From positions 102,256-166,255 of the forward strand of contig NZ_KB895342.1 in the NCBI RefSeq assembly GCF_000374805.1: a stretch of 64,000 nt of DNA. Direction: 5' to 3'. Within the stretch, counting starts at the first letter, position 1. Every line of letters starts with the position of its first letter. The translations under genes and the position numbers were made by a program. Positions 50,695-61,290 of this stretch are shown piece by piece. This DNA is from Chitiniphilus shinanonensis DSM 23277. GTDB taxonomy: Bacteria > Pseudomonadota > Gammaproteobacteria > Burkholderiales > Chitinibacteraceae. The notes under the pieces were generated by a model. The model searched no databases, was not told where the DNA came from, and worked only from the letters and a program-made list of their open reading frames with translations.

Positions 50695-51206
50695 GCGTTC
50701 AGCCCTCCCCGGGCGTGGCTGGGGCGCGGCACCGCGCCCATCAGCGGGTGGCCCCGTCGCACCCAGACGTCGCCCTGCCCCAGGTCGACGCGCAGGAAGC
50801 GGTAGCCGGCCCCGCCCAGGTCGCTGCTCAGCAAGGGGATGTCGGCATCGTGCAGCAGTTGTTCGGCGAAGCGGGCGTTGGCCTCGCCGACACCTTCGCT
50901 GACGCTTTGCGAATCGAACACCCGCGCGCCGCCGAACAGCTTGGCCTCGAAATCGTGGGTGGCGCAGCCACGGCGGTGCGCCTGCGCCAGCAGCAGGCCG
51001 AACGCCTCGGCGCCGTAGCGCCCGTCCTGGGTCAGGCCGCCGCGGTTGTGGCGCAGGCGCTCGGGCAGCAGGAAGTGGCAGACGCCGCCCACGGCGCGGG
51101 CGCGGTGGCGCAGCACGATGGCGACGCATGACCCCAGCAGCGTTTCGACCAGCACCTGGCCTTCGCCGAAATACAGTTCGCCGGGGTTGAGATAGATCCT
51201 GCGCAT
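50691..51206 (-). CDS. cheD: Chemoreceptor glutamine deamidase CheD
   Basis: 171 residues. The catalytic Cys27 is in [11 protein letters not shown] and His44 in [10 protein letters not shown], at the positions seen in characterised CheD. It deamidates receptor Gln residues before methylation. The start is ATG 51206, sharing a base with the cheR stop (TGATG), and its end overlaps cheB (ATGA). Confidence 0.95.
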   Translation of the reverse strand: MRRIYLNPGELYFGEGQVLVETLLGSCVAIVLRHRARAVGGVCHFLLPERLRHNRGGLTQDGRYGAEAFGLLLAQAHRRGCATHDFEAKLFGGARVFDSQSVSEGVGEANARFAEQLLHDADIPLLSSDLGGAGYRFLRVDLGQGDVWVRRGHPLMGAVPRPSHARGGLNA

Positions 51207-52027
51207 CAGTGTGGTTTCCGATAGACCGACGGCACCACGGTTTCCAGTGCCACCGGCATGCCGTGCAGCGATTCCGAATGCCCGACGAAGAGATAACCAC
51301 CGGGTTTCAGGTGTCGCACGACGTTGTTCACCACGTTGATCTTGGTCGGTAGATCGAAATAGATGATGACGTTCCGCAGCAGCACCAGGTCGAACGGCCC
51401 CAGCCGTTGCGGCAACGCGGTGAGGTTGAGTTGGGAGAAGGTGATGCGCTCGCGCAGCGCCTTGCTCACCAGGAACTGCCCGGCGTATTCGCCCTGGCCG
51501 CGCAGGCAGTAGCGCCGCAGGTAGTCGGGCGGGATCTTCTCGCCGCGCGCCATCGGGTAGAGCCCGCGCCGCGCGCGCGCCAGCACCCGCTGGCTGATGT
51601 CGGAGCCGAAGATGCTCCAGTCGCGCTCGCCCAGCACGTCGTGCAGCAGCATGGCCACGCTGTAGGCTTCCTCGCCGCTGGAACTGGCGGCGCTCCACAC
51701 GTTGAACGGCCGCTCGGCCGGCCAGCGGGCCAGGATGCGCTGGCGCACGAAGTCGAAGTGCTTGGTCTCGCGGAAGAAGTAGGTTTCGTTGGTGGTGACG
51801 AGGTCGATGGCGTACTGGCGCTCGGCCTCGCCGCCGCGGCTGGAGATCAGCCGGTGGTATTCGCGGAAGCTGCCCAGCTCCAGCTCGCCGATGCGCTTGC
51901 CCAGGCGCGCGGCGATCAGCGCCTTCTTGCCTTCGGACAGGTGCAGGCCGATCTGGTCCTTGAACAGCGCCTGGAACAGCTTGAGTTCGTCGGCGCTGAG
52001 CGAGGTGGGGGCGTGGGCGACGGTCAT
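51206..52027 (-). CDS. cheR: Chemotaxis protein methyltransferase CheR
   Basis: 273 residues. The N-terminal helical domain ([20 protein letters not shown]) and the SAM-binding methyltransferase domain ([51 protein letters not shown]) are typical. Neither MCP in the cluster ends in an NWETF-like CheR tether. It overlaps cheD. Confidence 0.96.
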   Translation of the reverse strand: MTVAHAPTSLSADELKLFQALFKDQIGLHLSEGKKALIAARLGKRIGELELGSFREYHRLISSRGGEAERQYAIDLVTTNETYFFRETKHFDFVRQRILARWPAERPFNVWSAASSSGEEAYSVAMLLHDVLGERDWSIFGSDISQRVLARARRGLYPMARGEKIPPDYLRRYCLRGQGEYAGQFLVSKALRERITFSQLNLTALPQRLGPFDLVLLRNVIIYFDLPTKINVVNNVVRHLKPGGYLFVGHSESLHGMPVALETVVPSVYRKPH

Positions 52028-52540
52028 TCAGGACTCCAGGGCGGCGGCGGGCTGGGCGGACAGCCCGGTCAGCGCCGCCAGATCGTCCAGCGACAGGATC
52101 TGCCGCAGGTCGAGCGCGATCACGAAGCGGGTGCCGGCGCGGATCAGGCCCTCGACGAACTCGGCGCGGATGCCGCCGACCAGCGCCGGCGGCGCCTCGA
52201 TCTGGCCCGCCTCCACCGTCAGCACCTCGTGCACCGCCTCGACCAGCACGCCCAGCGGCGGCGCGTTCCCGGCATCGGGCAGTTCGACGATCACCACGCA
52301 GGTACGCCGCGCCAGGCCGGTGCGCCCCTTGCCGAAGCGCACCGCCAGATCGATCACCGGCACCACGGCGCCGCGCAGGTTGAGCACGCCGCGCAGGAAT
52401 TCCGGCAGCAGCGGGATCTCGGTCAGGCCGTTGAATTCGATGATTTCGCGCACCTGCGCCACCGGCAGGGCGAACTGCTCGCCGGCCAGCCCGAAGCTCA
52501 GGTACTGGCGCGCGGCGGCTTCGGCATGGACTGGGCTCAT
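52028..52540 (-). CDS. cheW: Chemotaxis coupling protein CheW (copy 1 of 2)
   Basis: 170 residues of the CheW SH3-like fold: [45 protein letters not shown]. It bridges receptors and CheA. It starts one base after the cheR start region in the same run and differs from the second CheW in the cluster, which suggests that each serves a different receptor set. Confidence 0.95.
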   Translation of the reverse strand: MSPVHAEAAARQYLSFGLAGEQFALPVAQVREIIEFNGLTEIPLLPEFLRGVLNLRGAVVPVIDLAVRFGKGRTGLARRTCVVIVELPDAGNAPPLGVLVEAVHEVLTVEAGQIEAPPALVGGIRAEFVEGLIRAGTRFVIALDLRQILSLDDLAALTGLSAQPAAALES

Positions 52541-52585
52541 CGGCGGGCTCCGTCGGCGTAGGGGAAGAAGAGCGGCATGGCGGCC

Positions 52586-54334
52586 TCAGAAATGCCCGAA
52601 GGCCAGTTCGTCCACCTCGCCCTCGGCCTCGCGCGGGACGGGCGGCGCCGCCTTGACGCTGGCCTTGCCCGGGGCGCGCCGCTGGGGGCGGCCGCTGGAC
52701 GGCACGCGGAAGAAGCCGATCAGCTCCTGGAGCTGCGCGGCCTGGGCGCTCATCTCCTCGGCGGTGGACGACAGCTCCTCGGCGGCCGACGCGTTCATCT
52801 GCGTGGTCTGCGCCAGCTGGCCGATGGCGGCGTTGATCTGCTCCAGCCCGCCGGCCTGTTCGCGCGAGGCGGCGCTGATCTCCTGCACCAGGTCGGCGGT
52901 CTTGCGGATCGACGGCACCATCTGATCGAGCAGTTGCCCGGCGCGCTCGGACAGGCTGACGCTCTCGTCGGCGACGGTGATGATCTCGGACGCGGCCACC
53001 TGGCTGCGCTCGGCCAGCTTGCGCACTTCGGCCGCCACCACGGCGAAGCCCTTGCCGTGCTCGCCGGCGCGCGCGGCCTCGATGGCGGCGTTCAGCGCCA
53101 GCAGGTTGGTCTGGTAGGCGATGTCGTCGATGATGCCGATCTTGCTGGCGATCTGGCGCATGGCCGCCACGGTCTGGCGCACCGCCTCGCCGCCCTGGCC
53201 GGCGTCGCCGGCGCTCTGGCTGGCCATGCCGTCGGTGACGCGGGCGTTCTCGGAATTCTGCGCCACGGTGGAGGTGATCTCCTCCACCGCCGAGCTGGTC
53301 TCCTCGACGTTGGCCGCCTGCTCCGAGGCGTTCTGCGACAGCCCCTGCGCCGAGGCGGAGATCTGCTCGGACGCCGACGCCAGCGAGCCGGCGGCGGTGT
53401 TCACGTCGCTGATCACGCTGTTGAGCCGGGTGACCATCTCGCGGATGTGATACAGCATGCTGATGGTGTCGCCGGGCTTGACCGGCACCTGCACCGTCAG
53501 GTCGCCCTTGGCCACCTGTTGCAGCACCTGGGCCGACAGCCGCAGGTGCTCGATCATCTGGGCGATGCTGTAGAGCATGCTGGTCTCGTCGCCGTCGCGC
53601 ACCTTCACGTTGGTCGACAGATCGCCCTCGGCCACCTTGCGCATCACCTTCACCGCCTCGTGCGGCTCGCCGCCGACCTGGCGGGTGATCAGGCGGGTAA
53701 GGATGAAGCCCATGCCCAGCGACAGCAGGAAGGCCACGGCGACGGCGATCAGCGTGGTGCGGCGCGCCTCGGCCAGTTGCGCCTCGTTCTGCGTGTTGGC
53801 GGCGGCCGCCTGCTTCTGGTTGTGCCCGGCCAGGGTGCGCAGCGTGCCGTCCACCCGCTCGATGGCTTCGCGCAGGCTGCCGTTGACCAGCGTGGCCGCC
53901 TGCTCGCGCTGGCCGGCGCGCATCAGGTCGATGGCGCGCTGGGTCTGTTGCAGGTAGGGGCCGAGCTGCGCCTTGAATTCCTCGCGCATCGCCTCTTCCT
54001 GTTCGGTGGCCTTGGTGTCCAGGTACAGCGCCCAGTTCTTGTTGAAGTCGGCGAGGTAATGCTCGCCGCGCTGTACCGATTCGTTGAACAGTTGCGGGTT
54101 GTCCATCTGCGACAGCAGCCGCACCGTGGCGCGGCCGTGCACCACGATGGAGACGTTGGCCTGCGACAGATAGCTGATGCCCAGCAGGTTGTTGCGGTAG
54201 ACATTGCGGGCATTCGCGCCGATGTCTTCCATGTTCTGCAGGCCCCACCAGCCGATGCCCAGGGTGAGCAGCGACGAGATGAGGAACGCGCACAGCAGCT
54301 TGACACCGAGTTTCAAACGCATGAACCAGCCCAT
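52586..54334 (-). CDS. Methyl-accepting chemotaxis protein (second MCP of the run)
   Basis: 582 residues. TM1 (about 10-31), a four-helix-bundle-like periplasmic sensor, TM2 (about 192-214), HAMP with two GGEP-/GD-type repeats, and a long MCP signalling domain with the tip ([20 protein letters not shown]). No C-terminal pentapeptide: the end is [12 protein letters not shown] 54334 has AGGAGAG 9 nt upstream; the longer ORF starts in non-coding sequence. Ligand unknown. Confidence 0.93.
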   Translation of the reverse strand: MGWFMRLKLGVKLLCAFLISSLLTLGIGWWGLQNMEDIGANARNVYRNNLLGISYLSQANVSIVVHGRATVRLLSQMDNPQLFNESVQRGEHYLADFNKNWALYLDTKATEQEEAMREEFKAQLGPYLQQTQRAIDLMRAGQREQAATLVNGSLREAIERVDGTLRTLAGHNQKQAAAANTQNEAQLAEARRTTLIAVAVAFLLSLGMGFILTRLITRQVGGEPHEAVKVMRKVAEGDLSTNVKVRDGDETSMLYSIAQMIEHLRLSAQVLQQVAKGDLTVQVPVKPGDTISMLYHIREMVTRLNSVISDVNTAAGSLASASEQISASAQGLSQNASEQAANVEETSSAVEEITSTVAQNSENARVTDGMASQSAGDAGQGGEAVRQTVAAMRQIASKIGIIDDIAYQTNLLALNAAIEAARAGEHGKGFAVVAAEVRKLAERSQVAASEIITVADESVSLSERAGQLLDQMVPSIRKTADLVQEISAASREQAGGLEQINAAIGQLAQTTQMNASAAEELSSTAEEMSAQAAQLQELIGFFRVPSSGRPQRRAPGKASVKAAPPVPREAEGEVDELAFGHF

Positions 54335-54464
54335 GGGATCTCTCCTGACGATGTGAATCCCGCCCCCGCGGTCCTCGCGTTGCCGCATCCCGCGCCGCCG
54401 CGGGATGGCTGCTCCCTGATCGCCTGCGCGTCGCACGTCCTCTGCGGGACGTGGCGACGCTCGT

Positions 54465-55010
54465 TCATTCGCCGGCCGTGGCGCCGGTTTCGGCGGCCAT
54501 GCCGATCAGCGTGGCCAGCTCGTCCACCGACAGCACCAGCCGGATGTCCAGCGCGATGACGAAGCGCTGGTCGAGATTGATCATGCCTTCGATGAATTCG
54601 GCGCGGATGCGGGCGCCGAACGCCGGGCGCGGCTCGACCTGGCCCGGCTCCACCGTCAGCACCTCGTTCACCGCGTCCACCAGCACGCCCAACAGCAGCA
54701 TCTGGCCTTCCTGCTCCAGCTCGATGATGACGATGCAGGTGCGGCGGGCGATCTCGGTGCGCTCGCGGCCGAAGCGCACCGCCAGGTCGATCACCGGCAC
54801 CACGGCGCCGCGCATGTTGATCACCCCGCGCAGGAAGCCCGGCATCAGCGGGATCTCGGTCATGCCGCCGAACTCGATGATTTCGCGGATCTGCTCGATC
54901 GGCATGGCGAACAGTTCGCCGCCCAGGGTGAACGTCAGGTACTGGCGGCTGGCGCCGCGCTCGGCCAGGGCGGTGGCGCCGCCCTGGGTCGGAAGATTGG
55001 CATTCGACAT
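54465..55010 (-). CDS. cheW: Chemotaxis coupling protein CheW (copy 2 of 2)
   Basis: 181 residues from ATG 55010; a GTG three codons earlier (55019) is also possible. [47 protein letters not shown] and [17 protein letters not shown] are CheW hallmarks. It lies between the two MCP genes. Confidence 0.95.
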   Translation of the reverse strand: MSNANLPTQGGATALAERGASRQYLTFTLGGELFAMPIEQIREIIEFGGMTEIPLMPGFLRGVINMRGAVVPVIDLAVRFGRERTEIARRTCIVIIELEQEGQMLLLGVLVDAVNEVLTVEPGQVEPRPAFGARIRAEFIEGMINLDQRFVIALDIRLVLSVDELATLIGMAAETGATAGE

Positions 55011-55102
55011 TGCAGTCACTCGAAGCAGTTATGGAACGGGGTGGATGACCGGGGCGGCTTGCGTGTCGCCGCATGGCACGGCCAGGTCATCCGCACGCCT
55101 CC

Positions 55103-56734
55103 TCAAAACCGGGTGAACGACGCTTCGTCCACGCCTTCCTCGTCGCGGCGCAGGCGCGGCGTGGGGGCCGCGCGCCGGGGCGCGGAGCGCCGTGCCGGGG
55201 AGCCGGCCTCGCCGCCGCCGTCGATACGGAAGAACTGGATCATTTCCTGGAGCTGGATCGCCTGCGCGCTCATCTCCTCGGCGGTGGACGACAGTTCCTC
55301 CGATGCCGAGGCGTTCATCTGGGTGGTCTGCGCCAGCTGGCTGACCGCGGTGTTGATCTGGTCCAGGCCGGAGGTCTGCTCCAGCGAGGCGGCGCTGATC
55401 TCCTGCACCAGGTCGGCGGTCTTGCGGATCGACGGCACCATCTGGTCCAGCAGTTGCCCGGCGCGCTCGGCCAGGGTGACGCTGTTGCCGGCCACCGCGC
55501 CGATCTCCTGCGCGGCGATCTGGCTGCGCTCGGCCAGCTTGCGCACTTCGGCCGCCACCACGGCGAAGCCCTTGCCGTGCTCGCCGGCACGCGCGGCCTC
55601 GATGGCGGCGTTCAGCGCCAGCAGGTTGGTCTGGTAGGCGATGTCGTCGATGATGCCGATCTTGTCGGCGATCTGGCGCATCGCGGCCACGGTCTGGCGC
55701 ACCGCGTCGCCGCCCTCGCCGGCGTCGCTGGCGCTCTTGCTGGCCATGCCGTCGGTGACGCGGGCGTTCTCGGAGTTCTGCGCCACGGTGGCGGAGATCT
55801 CCTCGACCGAGGCGCTGGTCTCCTCGACGTTGGCCGCCTGCTCCGAGGCGTTCTGCGACAGCGCCTGGGCCGAGGCCGACACTTCCTCGCTGGCCGAGGC
55901 GATGGAGTTGGCGGCGGAGCGCACGTCGCCGATCACGCTGGTCAGCCGCGAGATCATCTGCTGCATGCTGTAGAGCATGCTGTCCTCGTCGCCCTGGCGC
56001 AGCCGCACGTCCACCCGCAGGTCGCCGTCGGCCACCCGTTGCAGGATGCGCACGGCCTCGGCCGGCTCGCCGCCCACCTGGCGGGTCACCATGCGCGCCA
56101 GCAGCACGCCCAGCGCCACCGCCACGGCGAAGGCGATCAGCACCACCACGATGGTGGTGGTGCGCACGTTGTCGAGCAACCGCCGGTTTTCGGCGGCGGC
56201 ATCGGCGGCCTGCTTTTCGTTGTCCTGGGCGATGGCCTCGTACAGCTCGTCCAGCTTGCGCAGGTGCAGCCGCAGTTCGCCGTTGGCCAGCGCCAGCGCT
56301 TCCTGGTTGCGGCCTTCCTTCACCAATCGCAGCACGTCGTCGGTCATGCGCAGGTATTCGACGAACACCGGCTCCAGCTGGGTGCGCAGCTTGGCCTCGT
56401 TCTCCGAGGGCCGCGTCTGCATGTAGGCGTCCCAGTATTTCTTGTTGTCGGCCAGGTAGCTGTCGGCGCGCTTGACGGTGGCGGCGTATTCGTCCGGGTT
56501 GTCCAGCTGGGTCATCGCCCGCACGATGGTGCGCGCGTGCAGCACCTGCGCCAGGTTGGCGCGGTCCAGGTTGGCGATGCCGTTGAGATTGGTGACGTAG
56601 ATATCCTCGCCGCGGTCGCCGATGCGGCTGGCGTTGAACAGGCCCCAGCCGCCGATCAGCAGCGTGAGCAGCGCGCACAGGAAGAACGCGCACAGCAGTT
56701 TGGCGCCGAGGCGCATGTTGGAAAACCAAGCCAT
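55103..56734 (-). CDS. Methyl-accepting chemotaxis protein (first MCP of the run)
   Basis: 543 residues. TM1 (about 9-29), a helical periplasmic sensor, TM2 (about 190-210), HAMP and the MCP signalling domain with the same tip as the other MCP. The signalling domains are nearly identical while the sensors differ, so the pair probably reads two signals into one array. The end is VDEASFTRF, with no pentapeptide. Its start codon overlaps the cheA stop (TAATG). Confidence 0.93.
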   Translation of the reverse strand: MAWFSNMRLGAKLLCAFFLCALLTLLIGGWGLFNASRIGDRGEDIYVTNLNGIANLDRANLAQVLHARTIVRAMTQLDNPDEYAATVKRADSYLADNKKYWDAYMQTRPSENEAKLRTQLEPVFVEYLRMTDDVLRLVKEGRNQEALALANGELRLHLRKLDELYEAIAQDNEKQAADAAAENRRLLDNVRTTTIVVVLIAFAVAVALGVLLARMVTRQVGGEPAEAVRILQRVADGDLRVDVRLRQGDEDSMLYSMQQMISRLTSVIGDVRSAANSIASASEEVSASAQALSQNASEQAANVEETSASVEEISATVAQNSENARVTDGMASKSASDAGEGGDAVRQTVAAMRQIADKIGIIDDIAYQTNLLALNAAIEAARAGEHGKGFAVVAAEVRKLAERSQIAAQEIGAVAGNSVTLAERAGQLLDQMVPSIRKTADLVQEISAASLEQTSGLDQINTAVSQLAQTTQMNASASEELSSTAEEMSAQAIQLQEMIQFFRIDGGGEAGSPARRSAPRRAAPTPRLRRDEEGVDEASFTRF

Positions 56735-58938
56735 TACGAATTACCCCCTGTCTGTTCGGGCATCGATGTGGCCTGGCCCTGCCAGGCCAGCGCTGCCTGT
56801 GCCCTGGAGGCGCGCTGTACGAGATTGGGTACGTCGAGGATCAGGGCGACGCGGCCGTCGCCCAGGATGGTGGAGCCGCTGATGCCGCGCACCTGGTTGA
56901 ACAGCAGGCCCAGCGGCTTGATCACCGCCTGGAATTCGCCCATCAGCCGGTCGACCACCACGCCGGCGCGATGCTGGCCGTACTGCACCACCACCAGGCT
57001 TTCGCGCACGCCGGTGGCCGGCGGCAGGTCGAACAGTTCGCGCAGCCGCACGAACGGCAGCGGCTCGCCGCGCAGCTTGACGATGTTGTGGCGGGTGTCG
57101 TGCCCGCCGACGTCGATGCACTCGACCACCAGCTCCAGCGGGATGACGAAGGTGGATTCGCCCACCATCACCTGGAAGCCGTCGATGATGGCCAGCGTCA
57201 GCGGCAGGCGGATGCGCACCGTGGTGCCCTGGCCGGCGCGCGACAGGATCTCCACTTCGCCGCGCAGCGCTTCGATGTTCTTGCGCACCACGTCCATGCC
57301 GACGCCGCGCCCGGACAGGTTGGTCACCGTCTCGGCGGTGGAGAAGCCGGCCTCGAAGATCAGGCGGAACACTTCGCTGTCGCTCAGCACCTGGTCCGGC
57401 TGCACCAGGCCGCGCTCGATGCCTTTCTTCAGGATGCGTTCGCGGTCCAGCCCTTTGCCGTCGTCGGACACCTCGATCACGATGCTGCCCGACTCGTGAT
57501 AGGCGTTCAGGCGCAGGGTGCCGCCGGCCGGCTTGCCGGCGTCGACCCGCGCGGCGGTCGATTCGATGCCGTGGTCCATGGCGTTGCGCACGATGTGCAT
57601 CAACGGATCGGACAGTTTTTCCACCATCGATTTGTCGAGTTCGGTGTCGGCGCCGGTGACCACCAGCTGGATCTCCTTGCCCAACTCGCGCGAGATGTCG
57701 CGCACCACGCGCGGAAAGCGCTGGAACACCTCGCCGATCGGCACCATGCGCAGCGTCAGCGCGGCGTCGCGGATCTGCTCCACCAGGGTGGACAGCGCCT
57801 GCGACACTTCCTCGAACTGCGGGTCCTTCTGCTTGCGCGCCAACAGGTTGGTGGCGGCGCCGGCGATCACCAGCTCGCCCACCAGGTCGATCAGCGCGTC
57901 GAGCTTGTTGACTTCGACCTTGATGAATTTCTGTTCCTGGGCGCGCTTTTCCTCGCCCTGCTTCTGCTTGGTCAGCGCGGCGGCGACCACCGCCTGCGGC
58001 ACCACCTCGCGCTCGACCAGCAGCGTGCCGATGGGCTTGGCCGGCACCGGCTCGGCGGCTTGGTGCGCCAGCACCTGTTCCAGTTCGGCCTGGGTCAGCG
58101 CGCCGCCCTTGACCAGGATCTCGCCCAGCCGCCCGGCCGGTTCGGGCAGCGCGCCGATCAGCGAGATGTACTCGGCCACCTTGCCGTGCGGCGGCAGGAT
58201 GCGGATGTCGCTGTCCTCGCGCACGAACTCGAACACGCCCTCGATGGTCTGGCGGTCGACCTCGCTGGCGAAGTCGATCTCGAAGCCGAGGTAACAGCTT
58301 TCGGCGTCGAACTCCTCGGCCGGCGGCATCGCGTCCGGCAGGGTGACGATATGGACGATGCGCCCCAGCGTGCCGAGGTAGCGCAAGAACGACATCGGGT
58401 CCATGCCGTGGCGCAGCACGTCCGGCGAGAAGCGCAGCGACAGGTGCCAGTTGTCGCTGCTGACCGATTCGCCGCCCTCCACCTCGACCTGGCCGGCAGC
58501 CTCGGGCGCGGCGGTCGCCACCGCCACCGGCGCCTTGGGCGCGGCGCCCGCGCCCAGCAGGGCGTTGAGGGCGTCCTCCAGCCGGGCGCGCCGCTCGGGA
58601 TCGGGCTCGATGTCCTCGCGCCGCGCCTCGATGGCGTCGACCAGCGCGGCGATGTAGTCGCTGCACTCCAGCAGCAGCGCCATCAGCGGTTCGTCCAGCG
58701 GCTGGGTGCCGTTGCGCACCCGGTCGAGCACGCTCTCGACGATGTGGGTGAAGCCGACGATGCGGTCGAAGGCGAACAGCCCGGCCGAGCCCTTGATGGT
58801 GTGGGCGGCGCGGAAAATGGCGTTGATCGCGTCCGGGCTGGCGCCTTCGGCTTCGATTTCCAGCAGCGCGTTCTCCATCGCCGCCAGCAGTTCGCGTGCT
58901 TCCTGCACCAGCGCGTCGCGCGCCATGTCCATGTCCAC
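56734..58938 (-). CDS. cheA: Chemotaxis histidine kinase CheA with an inserted MshEN-like domain
   Basis: 734 residues. Hpt domain with His46 in [12 protein letters not shown]; a beta-alpha domain (about 163-250); a MshEN-like motif pair (270-293 and 302-325); the dimerisation helices; HATPase (N box [14 protein letters not shown]1 DDGKGLD, G2 GRGVGMDVV); and a CheW-like P5 domain. The MshEN-like pair is not part of classic CheA. It autophosphorylates His46 and feeds CheY, CheB and probably the REC-EAL protein encoded downstream. The start is ATG 58938. Confidence 0.95.
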   Translation of the reverse strand: MDMDMARDALVQEARELLAAMENALLEIEAEGASPDAINAIFRAAHTIKGSAGLFAFDRIVGFTHIVESVLDRVRNGTQPLDEPLMALLLECSDYIAALVDAIEARREDIEPDPERRARLEDALNALLGAGAAPKAPVAVATAAPEAAGQVEVEGGESVSSDNWHLSLRFSPDVLRHGMDPMSFLRYLGTLGRIVHIVTLPDAMPPAEEFDAESCYLGFEIDFASEVDRQTIEGVFEFVREDSDIRILPPHGKVAEYISLIGALPEPAGRLGEILVKGGALTQAELEQVLAHQAAEPVPAKPIGTLLVEREVVPQAVVAAALTKQKQGEEKRAQEQKFIKVEVNKLDALIDLVGELVIAGAATNLLARKQKDPQFEEVSQALSTLVEQIRDAALTLRMVPIGEVFQRFPRVVRDISRELGKEIQLVVTGADTELDKSMVEKLSDPLMHIVRNAMDHGIESTAARVDAGKPAGGTLRLNAYHESGSIVIEVSDDGKGLDRERILKKGIERGLVQPDQVLSDSEVFRLIFEAGFSTAETVTNLSGRGVGMDVVRKNIEALRGEVEILSRAGQGTTVRIRLPLTLAIIDGFQVMVGESTFVIPLELVVECIDVGGHDTRHNIVKLRGEPLPFVRLRELFDLPPATGVRESLVVVQYGQHRAGVVVDRLMGEFQAVIKPLGLLFNQVRGISGSTILGDGRVALILDVPNLVQRASRAQAALAWQGQATSMPEQTGGNS

Positions 58939-59039
58939 GGTCTGTCTCCTCGGACCAGATTGCGAATCTCGGTCTTGCCGCGCCCTGTGGGCGTCTCGTG
59001 TCTTGCCGGGCGCCTCGCGGCGCCCACCCCCGGCAGGCG

Positions 59040-59357
59040 TCAGCCGCCCTTCGGCAACAGCACCGGGTCGCCCAGCGCCCCGGCCAGATCCAGCAGTTCC
59101 AGCGCCGACAGCACCGGCCCGCTGTGCCCGCCATAGCTGACGCTGCGCCCCTGCCGCGCGGCCTCGCGCTTGAGCAGCAGCAGCAACTGCACCCCGGCGG
59201 TATCGATGTCCTCGATGCCGCCCAGATCGACGTTGAGCGCGTCGCCCGCCGCCAGCGCGGCCAGCAGCTCGTCCTTCAGCCCCGCGGCGTGCATCACCGT
59301 CAGCTCGCCATGCAGCCGATAGGCCCCCGCTTCGTGTTCATGCGGCGTCAAAGGCAT
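59040..59357 (-). CDS. STAS-domain protein of the chemosensory cluster
   Basis: 105 residues. A single anti-sigma antagonist fold: YRLHGELTVMHAAGLKDELL and LGGIEDIDTAGVQLLLLL. The residue at the usual phosphoserine position is Thr in IDTAG. STAS proteins in chemosensory operons may bind CheA or regulate it by phosphorylation. ATG 59357 has GAAGGA upstream; the longer ORF from 59390 has no site. It lies between cheY and cheA. Confidence 0.85.
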   Translation of the reverse strand: MPLTPHEHEAGAYRLHGELTVMHAAGLKDELLAALAAGDALNVDLGGIEDIDTAGVQLLLLLKREAARQGRSVSYGGHSGPVLSALELLDLAGALGDPVLLPKGG

Positions 59358-59490
59358 TCCGTTCCTTCTCCTGTCCACTTCGCCACGCACCGAGCGCGCA
59401 ACTCAAGCCGTATCCCGATTCCCGCAGCACAGCGCGCCAGCAACCTCAAACCCCACCAGCAACGCACCACCACCACCCAGCCACACTCAC

Positions 59491-59533
59491 CGATGCCACA
59501 GCACGAGCAACGCGAGGCTCCCTCGCGGCGGCG
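59491..59533. repeat. Hairpin repeat family C, copy C3 (truncated)
   Basis: It carries CGATGCCACAGCACGAGCAA and CGCGAGGCTCCCTCGCGGCG, the outer part of C4 and the reverse complement of the C2 tail. It repeats directly 97 bp later in C4 with one base changed. Confidence 0.8.
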
Positions 59534-59587
59534 AACAGCCCTCAGGCCAGCAATCCTTCGAGTTCCACCACCCCAACCGCAGCCCGC

Positions 59588-59709
59588 CGATGCCACAACA
59601 CGAGCAACGCGAGGCTCCCTCGCGGCGGCGAGGGCGGGGGGAGTGGAATCAATCAAGGATGCCGGTACTGATACACCACTACCCGGCCGCGCCCGGCTCC
59701 GCCGGGTGC
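59588..59709. repeat. Hairpin repeat family C, copy C4 (inverted relative to C1/C2)
   Basis: 59601-59647 is the exact reverse complement of the C2 3' block and tail (47 of 47 by eye). The hairpin end reads CCCGGC-TCC-GCCGGG (59692-59706), which pairs fully although its sequence differs from both C1 and C2. Confidence 0.85.
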
Positions 59710-59748
59710 TAGCTGCCCTTCAACCCGCAGCTGTCACATCCACCAAAG

Positions 59749-60117
59749 CTAAGGCATCACAAGCTTCGCCACCGCATCCAGCAAAATCGGCGGCTGGAAC
59801 GGCTTGAGCACCCAGGCGCGCACGCCGGCGGCCTTGCCCTCCTGCTTCTTGGTCTCGTCGCCTTCAGTGGTCAGCATGATGATCGGCGTGAACTTGTAGC
59901 TGGGCAGCTGCTTGGCCGCCTTCACGAAGCTGATGCCGTCCATGTTCGGCATGTTCACGTCGGAGATGATCAGGTTGTATTTGCGGCCGTCCAGCTTGCC
60001 CAGCGCATCGCGGCCGTCGCTGGCCTCCACCACGTCGTAGCCGGCGCCCTTGAGCGCGATGCCGACGGTCTGTCTCAGGCTGAACGAGTCGTCCACCACC
60101 AGAATGGTCTTGCCCAT
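59749..60117 (-). CDS. cheY: Single-domain response regulator CheY
   Basis: 122 residues. Phospho-acceptor Asp53 in LIISDVNMPNMDG, acidic pocket in VVDDSFSLRQ, Thr in IIMLTTEG and Lys in WVLKPF. As the CheY of the cluster it probably carries the CheA output to an unknown target (a flagellar switch or an alternative output). There is no CheZ in the window. Confidence 0.95.
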   Translation of the reverse strand: MGKTILVVDDSFSLRQTVGIALKGAGYDVVEASDGRDALGKLDGRKYNLIISDVNMPNMDGISFVKAAKQLPSYKFTPIIMLTTEGDETKKQEGKAAGVRAWVLKPFQPPILLDAVAKLVMP

Positions 60118-60189
60118 CTCACGTTCCTCTCTTCATCGCCGCGCGGCCTGGCCGCGCCGATTGCCACTGGAAACCGCGGGGCGCGGCCC

Positions 60190-61290
60190 CTAGAAGAAGT
60201 CCACCTGCGAGGTCGCCACCTTGGCCTTGGCGCTGCCGGCGTGCACCTGCCGCTGCTCCATGGTGGTGTAGGTACGCTCCAGCTCGGCCAGCCACTGGCT
60301 GCGCGCCGGCAGGTCGCCGCCGTGGGCCAGCACGCCGGCCAGCTTGTCCATGTCGCGCTCGACGTGCTCCAGGATCTGGCTCACCCGATCCTGGAATTGC
60401 AGGTTGACCAGCACGTCCTGCACTTCCTGCTCCACCGCGCGGCTGTCGCTCTCCAGCTGCGCCACGGTCTGGCCCAGCCCTTCGGCGGCGGTGCTGAAGT
60501 GCTGGAGCACCTGGCCGATCACGGTCTTGGATTCGCCGATCATCTCGGCCTCGTCGGCCGACAGCCGCTGCGCCGATTCCAGCGCGCCGGAGATGGTGAC
60601 GTTGATCGAATCCACCTTGCTGCGGATGCGCTTGCCGGTCTCGCCCGACAGGTTGGACAGCTTGCGCACTTCGTCCGCCACCACGGCGAAGCCACGGCCG
60701 GATTCACCGGCGCGCGCGGCCTCGATGGCGGCGTTCAGCGCCAGCAGGTTGGTCTGCCCGGCGATCTCGCCCACATCGCTGGCCATGCGCTTGAGTTCGT
60801 CGTTGAACTGGCCCAGGCCCTCGATCTCGCGCAGCAGCATTTCCCGTGCCGAGAGCACCTGTTCCAGCGAGGACACGATGCGGTCGAGCATCTCGCCCGA
60901 CTGCTGGATCACGCCCAGCATCTGGGCGTTCTGCCCGCCGGCCCCGGCGCCGAGCGTGCCCGACAGCCGCTGGCTGATGCCGGCGAAGCGCATCGCCAGC
61001 GTGTCGATGGCTTCGCGGGTCTGACCGCGCGCCAGGTCGACGTGGCGGTGCCATAGCGGCAGCACGTCGCGCACCAGGTCGGCCAACGGGGTTTCGGGTG
61101 GGGTTTCGGGCTCGCGGCGGACTTCGACGGGCGGCGGGGGCGGTGCGGTGAGCGACCAGCCCAGGCCCAGCATCAGCACCCCGTTGATCACGCCGGCCGC
61201 CAGACCGGCAGTCCAGCTTGAGGACAGCAAGGTGAAAGCAATAAGCTGAAGGACAACCAGGCCCAGGAGGGATGCGCGTGGAAACGTCAT
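60190..61290 (-). CDS. MCP-like protein without a periplasmic sensor
   Basis: 366 residues. Two adjacent hydrophobic N-terminal segments (about 8-25 and 27-47) leave almost no periplasmic loop. A Pro-rich linker leads to a short MCP signalling domain ([40 protein letters not shown]). A C-terminal segment with [20 protein letters not shown] follows. It lacks classical HAMP and methylation helices of usual length. It may sense the membrane or cytoplasmic state. First gene of the cluster. Confidence 0.85.
   Translation of the reverse strand: MTFPRASLLGLVVLQLIAFTLLSSSWTAGLAAGVINGVLMLGLGWSLTAPPPPPVEVRREPETPPETPLADLVRDVLPLWHRHVDLARGQTREAIDTLAMRFAGISQRLSGTLGAGAGGQNAQMLGVIQQSGEMLDRIVSSLEQVLSAREMLLREIEGLGQFNDELKRMASDVGEIAGQTNLLALNAAIEAARAGESGRGFAVVADEVRKLSNLSGETGKRIRSKVDSINVTISGALESAQRLSADEAEMIGESKTVIGQVLQHFSTAAEGLGQTVAQLESDSRAVEQEVQDVLVNLQFQDRVSQILEHVERDMDKLAGVLAHGGDLPARSQWLAELERTYTTMEQRQVHAGSAKAKVATSQVDFF

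Larger units (their letters stand above)
59358..59748. other. Intergenic region with repeats C3 and C4 inside the che cluster
   Basis: 391 bp without a gene, between cheY and the STAS gene, which are co-directional. The left 130 bp (59358-59490) show nothing I can assign. The rest is repeats C3 (59491-59533, truncated) and C4 (59588-59709, full). Short ORFs here are repeat translations. Confidence 0.7.

Noticed and set aside
59692..59706. Terminator after cheY
   Set aside because: The hairpin has no T-tract in either direction and belongs to repeat C4, which also occurs elsewhere.
59491..59709. A CRISPR array
   Set aside because: Only two spaced units, no regular spacers and no cas genes; they are C-family repeats.
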